Source of the DNA: Xiphophorus maculatus
Lineage: Eukaryota; Chordata; Actinopteri; Cyprinodontiformes; Poeciliidae
Reading direction: 5' to 3'
DNA length: 64,000 nt
Assembly: GCF_002775205.1 (NCBI RefSeq)
Contig: NC_036462.1
Span: 30,917,084 to 30,981,083, forward strand
A program made the position numbers and the translations under genes. Positions 61,585 through 64,000 of the stretch are shown piece by piece. Below the pieces are notes generated by a model. The model made no database searches. It worked only from the letters and a program-made list of their open reading frames with translations, and had not been told where the DNA came from. How positions within the stretch are numbered: the first letter of the stretch is position 1; each line of letters starts with the position of its first letter.

Positions 61585-63319
61585 GTAAGACGGGCACGAG
61601 AAGAGAGAACAAAGCTTCTTTAGTTGTGTGATTGAGATGGAAGCTGCAACACAGACATCACATGACACCAACTGTTGCTTCCTGAGGCGCACCATGTTGC
61701 GTTTTGCATCAAAGGGAGGAGGGAAGGGGAGGGGAGGACCCGCTTCCGTTAGGAAAATGTTCCAGTCACTAATGAATCTTTTAATAATCCTCAGTTGTAG
61801 CGCAACCGATACAAATCTGGAGCTTTATTGATGACTTTTTTTTTTGCTGAGTGAATACAAACAATATAAGGCATGCCTTTTTTTTAAAAGATAAATTGTA
61901 TCCAGGAGCAAGTCTTGCTATTAAAGGGAAAGACTTGACTGACAAACAAGAAGGACAAACAGCAGCAATAAAGGGAGAGAGAAAGTAAGGGAGACAGAGG
62001 ATTTGCATTCATTATTTATTTTCTACTATACACTCTATTCATAAACCGTGTGTGCTTGTAGCAGCAGCGACGTTGCCTCTACCTATTAGTAGCAACTGAT
62101 ATGAAGAAAACAAGAGAGTGTTCTTTGCCACACCAAGACATTCTGGGCCCAAAATGTTTCAATATTCAGATGGACTGTGGAGGCTTTGGAGGCTTCGAAA
62201 GTTCAAACAAGCAAACGCCAAAATATACGACTAGTGCCGTTAAAAGGTAAATGTCACAAAGTGCTTTGGAACAAAAGAAAACTCAAAAGTAATGTTGAAA
62301 AAAAATAGTTTCTCATTATAGACGAGTCAACTCACCCGACAAATTTTAAGCTTGGCGGGAAAGTTCCAGAGTCTGGGTGGACCTGTGGTCAAAGCCGTAT
62401 CAGCATTCAGCATTCAAGTCAAATTTACCCGTGGGACATTTCATGGGGGCACACAGGACAAGAATAAAACATAAAAACAGAGCAATATTTCATTGTTTAA
62501 AATATTGAGCGAGCCATTCAGGCCACATGTGGCTCCAGACCTAAAGATTGCAGATGAAAACCAATCCCACCAAACACGACTGAAGGCAAAAGTGCAACAC
62601 CTTGATTTTTAAGTCATTGGAAAGGAAAACTGTGAAGGTAAAACAAGACTTTCAGCATCATCTCTTCGGTATCAGGAACATTGTAGGGAACAGGACCAGT
62701 TAATAAAGAGCACTGGTCCTTGTTGGCAACTCAGGAAAAGGCTGATGAAAACAAAGGGGAAAAGTGAGCAGAATATGAATACAAAGATGAATTTTTTTGT
62801 ATTCATTTTGTCTTTGAAGTGTGTCTACAGGAAATCTGATGTAACGGTGAATTTCCCTGGACAGATTTCACATCATTTCTAGTCAGCAGCATCCCGAGGT
62901 GAGGCAAAATAGCCAATCGTGTGAGGTTGCTAGAGAAAGATAATAGCTATTTGGCCAATCAGCATCGCTGAATTGGGCAAATTTCACATGTGAAATTTCA
63001 CATTTTCACATTTTGGATTGCTATGGTGATAAAGTTGAGGATGGTGAGCATGACCGCCTGAGCTTAAACCAAAATTTCCATCTTGAATGACAAGGAGGAG
63101 GCGTCCAGAGACCAGGATGGATGTTTCATCACGTGAATTTCATGTGCTGAACGCGTTGTTGATGCAGAGTAGAGTGAATGTGGGCTGATTCTTCCTGAAG
63201 TAAATCACCAGCTCTTTAGCTTTATCCACTCTCAGGACCAAGTTGTTGTTGCTACACAACTAAGTCACTTGGATCAACGATCCAAACGGACAACAATTTG
63301 TGATTGAAAGGTTGTGTGT

Positions 63320-63585
63320 CTGAGAAGCACTGGAGCACCACAGGGCACTGTCCTCTCACCATTCCTTTCTGCTCTGAACACCTCAGACTTCCAGAGTCCT
63401 GTCATCTACAGAGCTACTCGGATGACTCTTCACCTGTTAGAACCGGACAAGAAGCCAAGTACAGAGAGTTGGTGGACCTTTTGTGCATGATGTGGGAACA
63501 AAACAAAGGAGACAAAGCATGTCAAACTTCACCTGAACAACAGACTCGACCAGAAGCCTCTAAGTTATACTGCAGAAGATAATAT
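63320..63585 (+). mobile_element. LINE reverse transcriptase relic in cadps intron
   Basis: Readings in adjacent frames include GTVLSPF, SCHLQSYSDDSSPV (YxDD box) and GQEAKYRELVDLL, as in fish L2/Rex-type LINEs. Frame breaks show that it is dead. Confidence 0.7.
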
Positions 63586-63592
63586 CTACAGT

Positions 63593-63627
63593 CTTTGCAA
63601 GCAAGTCAGACAGACTTGCTTGCAAAG
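63593..63627. repeat. Perfect 15-bp hairpin
   Basis: CTTTGCAAGCAAGTC at 63593-63607 pairs exactly with 63613-63627 over a 5-base loop. Confidence 0.8.
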
Positions 63628-64000
63628 CGCCAATACTTCATGCCAATACTAGATGCCAAGAAAACGGCACAGTCTTTTGACTATTTTAGTTGTTCTCTAC
63701 CAACAAATATGTGCATTTTTTGCTAATAATGAGGAGCAACATTCCACAGAAAAATATGCAATTCCGTGAATACTGAATACGCAGGGTTCTACCGTACACA
63801 TTTTTTTTCGAATCAGTTTTAGAAATCTGTTTTAAAACATTTGATAAAAATCTTTCCGACTTACAGACAGCTGCTTGCTCTGATCATGTCTGAGAAGGTC
63901 ACTAGGAAAGAGTACAATTACAAATGTTCATTAAACAAGTCAGACGTTTAGAGGCCATGACATTACATTGAGCAGAGTGGTTTTAGTCTGCTATTCTTGT

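Larger units (their letters stand above)
61585..64000 (+). other. cadps intron 1 (open at right edge)
   Basis: No further cadps exon is visible. Contains a LINE relic (63320-63585) and a perfect 15-bp hairpin at 63593-63627. Confidence 0.6.

Noticed and set aside
61219-61695. 158-codon minus-strand frame opposite cadps exon 1
   Set aside because: Shadow of the cadps exon; Leu/Ala runs come from its Glu/Lys codons.

Overview
Vertebrate nuclear DNA, almost certainly a teleost fish. The genes are split into small exons with GT-AG introns. They encode vertebrate-specific proteins (laminin beta-3, G0S2, LDLRAD2, Nampt, CAPS). The introns and spacers are full of fish-type repeats: hAT elements and MITEs, Tc1 relics, an L2/Rex-like LINE, (CA)n, (TA)n and (AAT)n. 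A cyprinodontiform or other percomorph is a guess from the repeats only.

Layout. (1) 1-9.5 kb: the 5' end of lamb3 on the minus strand, seven coding exons from the signal peptide to the first LE repeat; the rest lies left of the window. (2) 9.5-16.0 kb: spacer. (3) 16.05-17.7 kb: g0s2 on the plus strand, with TATA box, PPAR-type DR1, non-coding exon 1 and an intron-free coding exon. lamb3 and g0s2 diverge as in mammals. (4) 17.7-22.3 kb: repeat-rich spacer. (5) 22.3-35.5 kb: ldlrad2 on the minus strand (signal peptide, CUB-like domain, LDLa, membrane segment, Cys-rich tail). Its roughly 8-kb first intron holds a complete trypsin-like protease gene on the opposite strand (31.75-33.53 kb) and a 991-bp hAT element. 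(6) 35.8-39.6 kb: spacer with one unassigned exon-like segment. (7) 39.6-57.0 kb: a complete 11-exon nampt gene on the minus strand with a CpG-rich promoter. (8) 57-61.2 kb: spacer with a solo LTR and a hAT MITE. (9) From 61.23 kb: first coding exon of cadps on the plus strand, running into a long intron that leaves the window.

The genes are not a functional pathway. They serve basement membrane adhesion (lamb3), lipolysis control (g0s2), an orphan membrane receptor-like protein (ldlrad2), a secreted protease, NAD salvage (nampt) and dense-core vesicle priming (cadps). The set lamb3-nampt-cadps mirrors LAMB1/LAMB4-NAMPT-CADPS2 on human 7q and looks like the sister block from the vertebrate genome duplications.

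The most interesting points are the nested protease with a remodelled S1 pocket, a possible frame switch at the ldlrad2 C-terminus, the divergent nampt phosphate loop and weak last donor, a PPRE at g0s2, convergent CTCF-like motifs, and several transposons with clean target-site duplications. Exon limits come from reading frame, splice consensus and remembered family sequences; no alignment was run.
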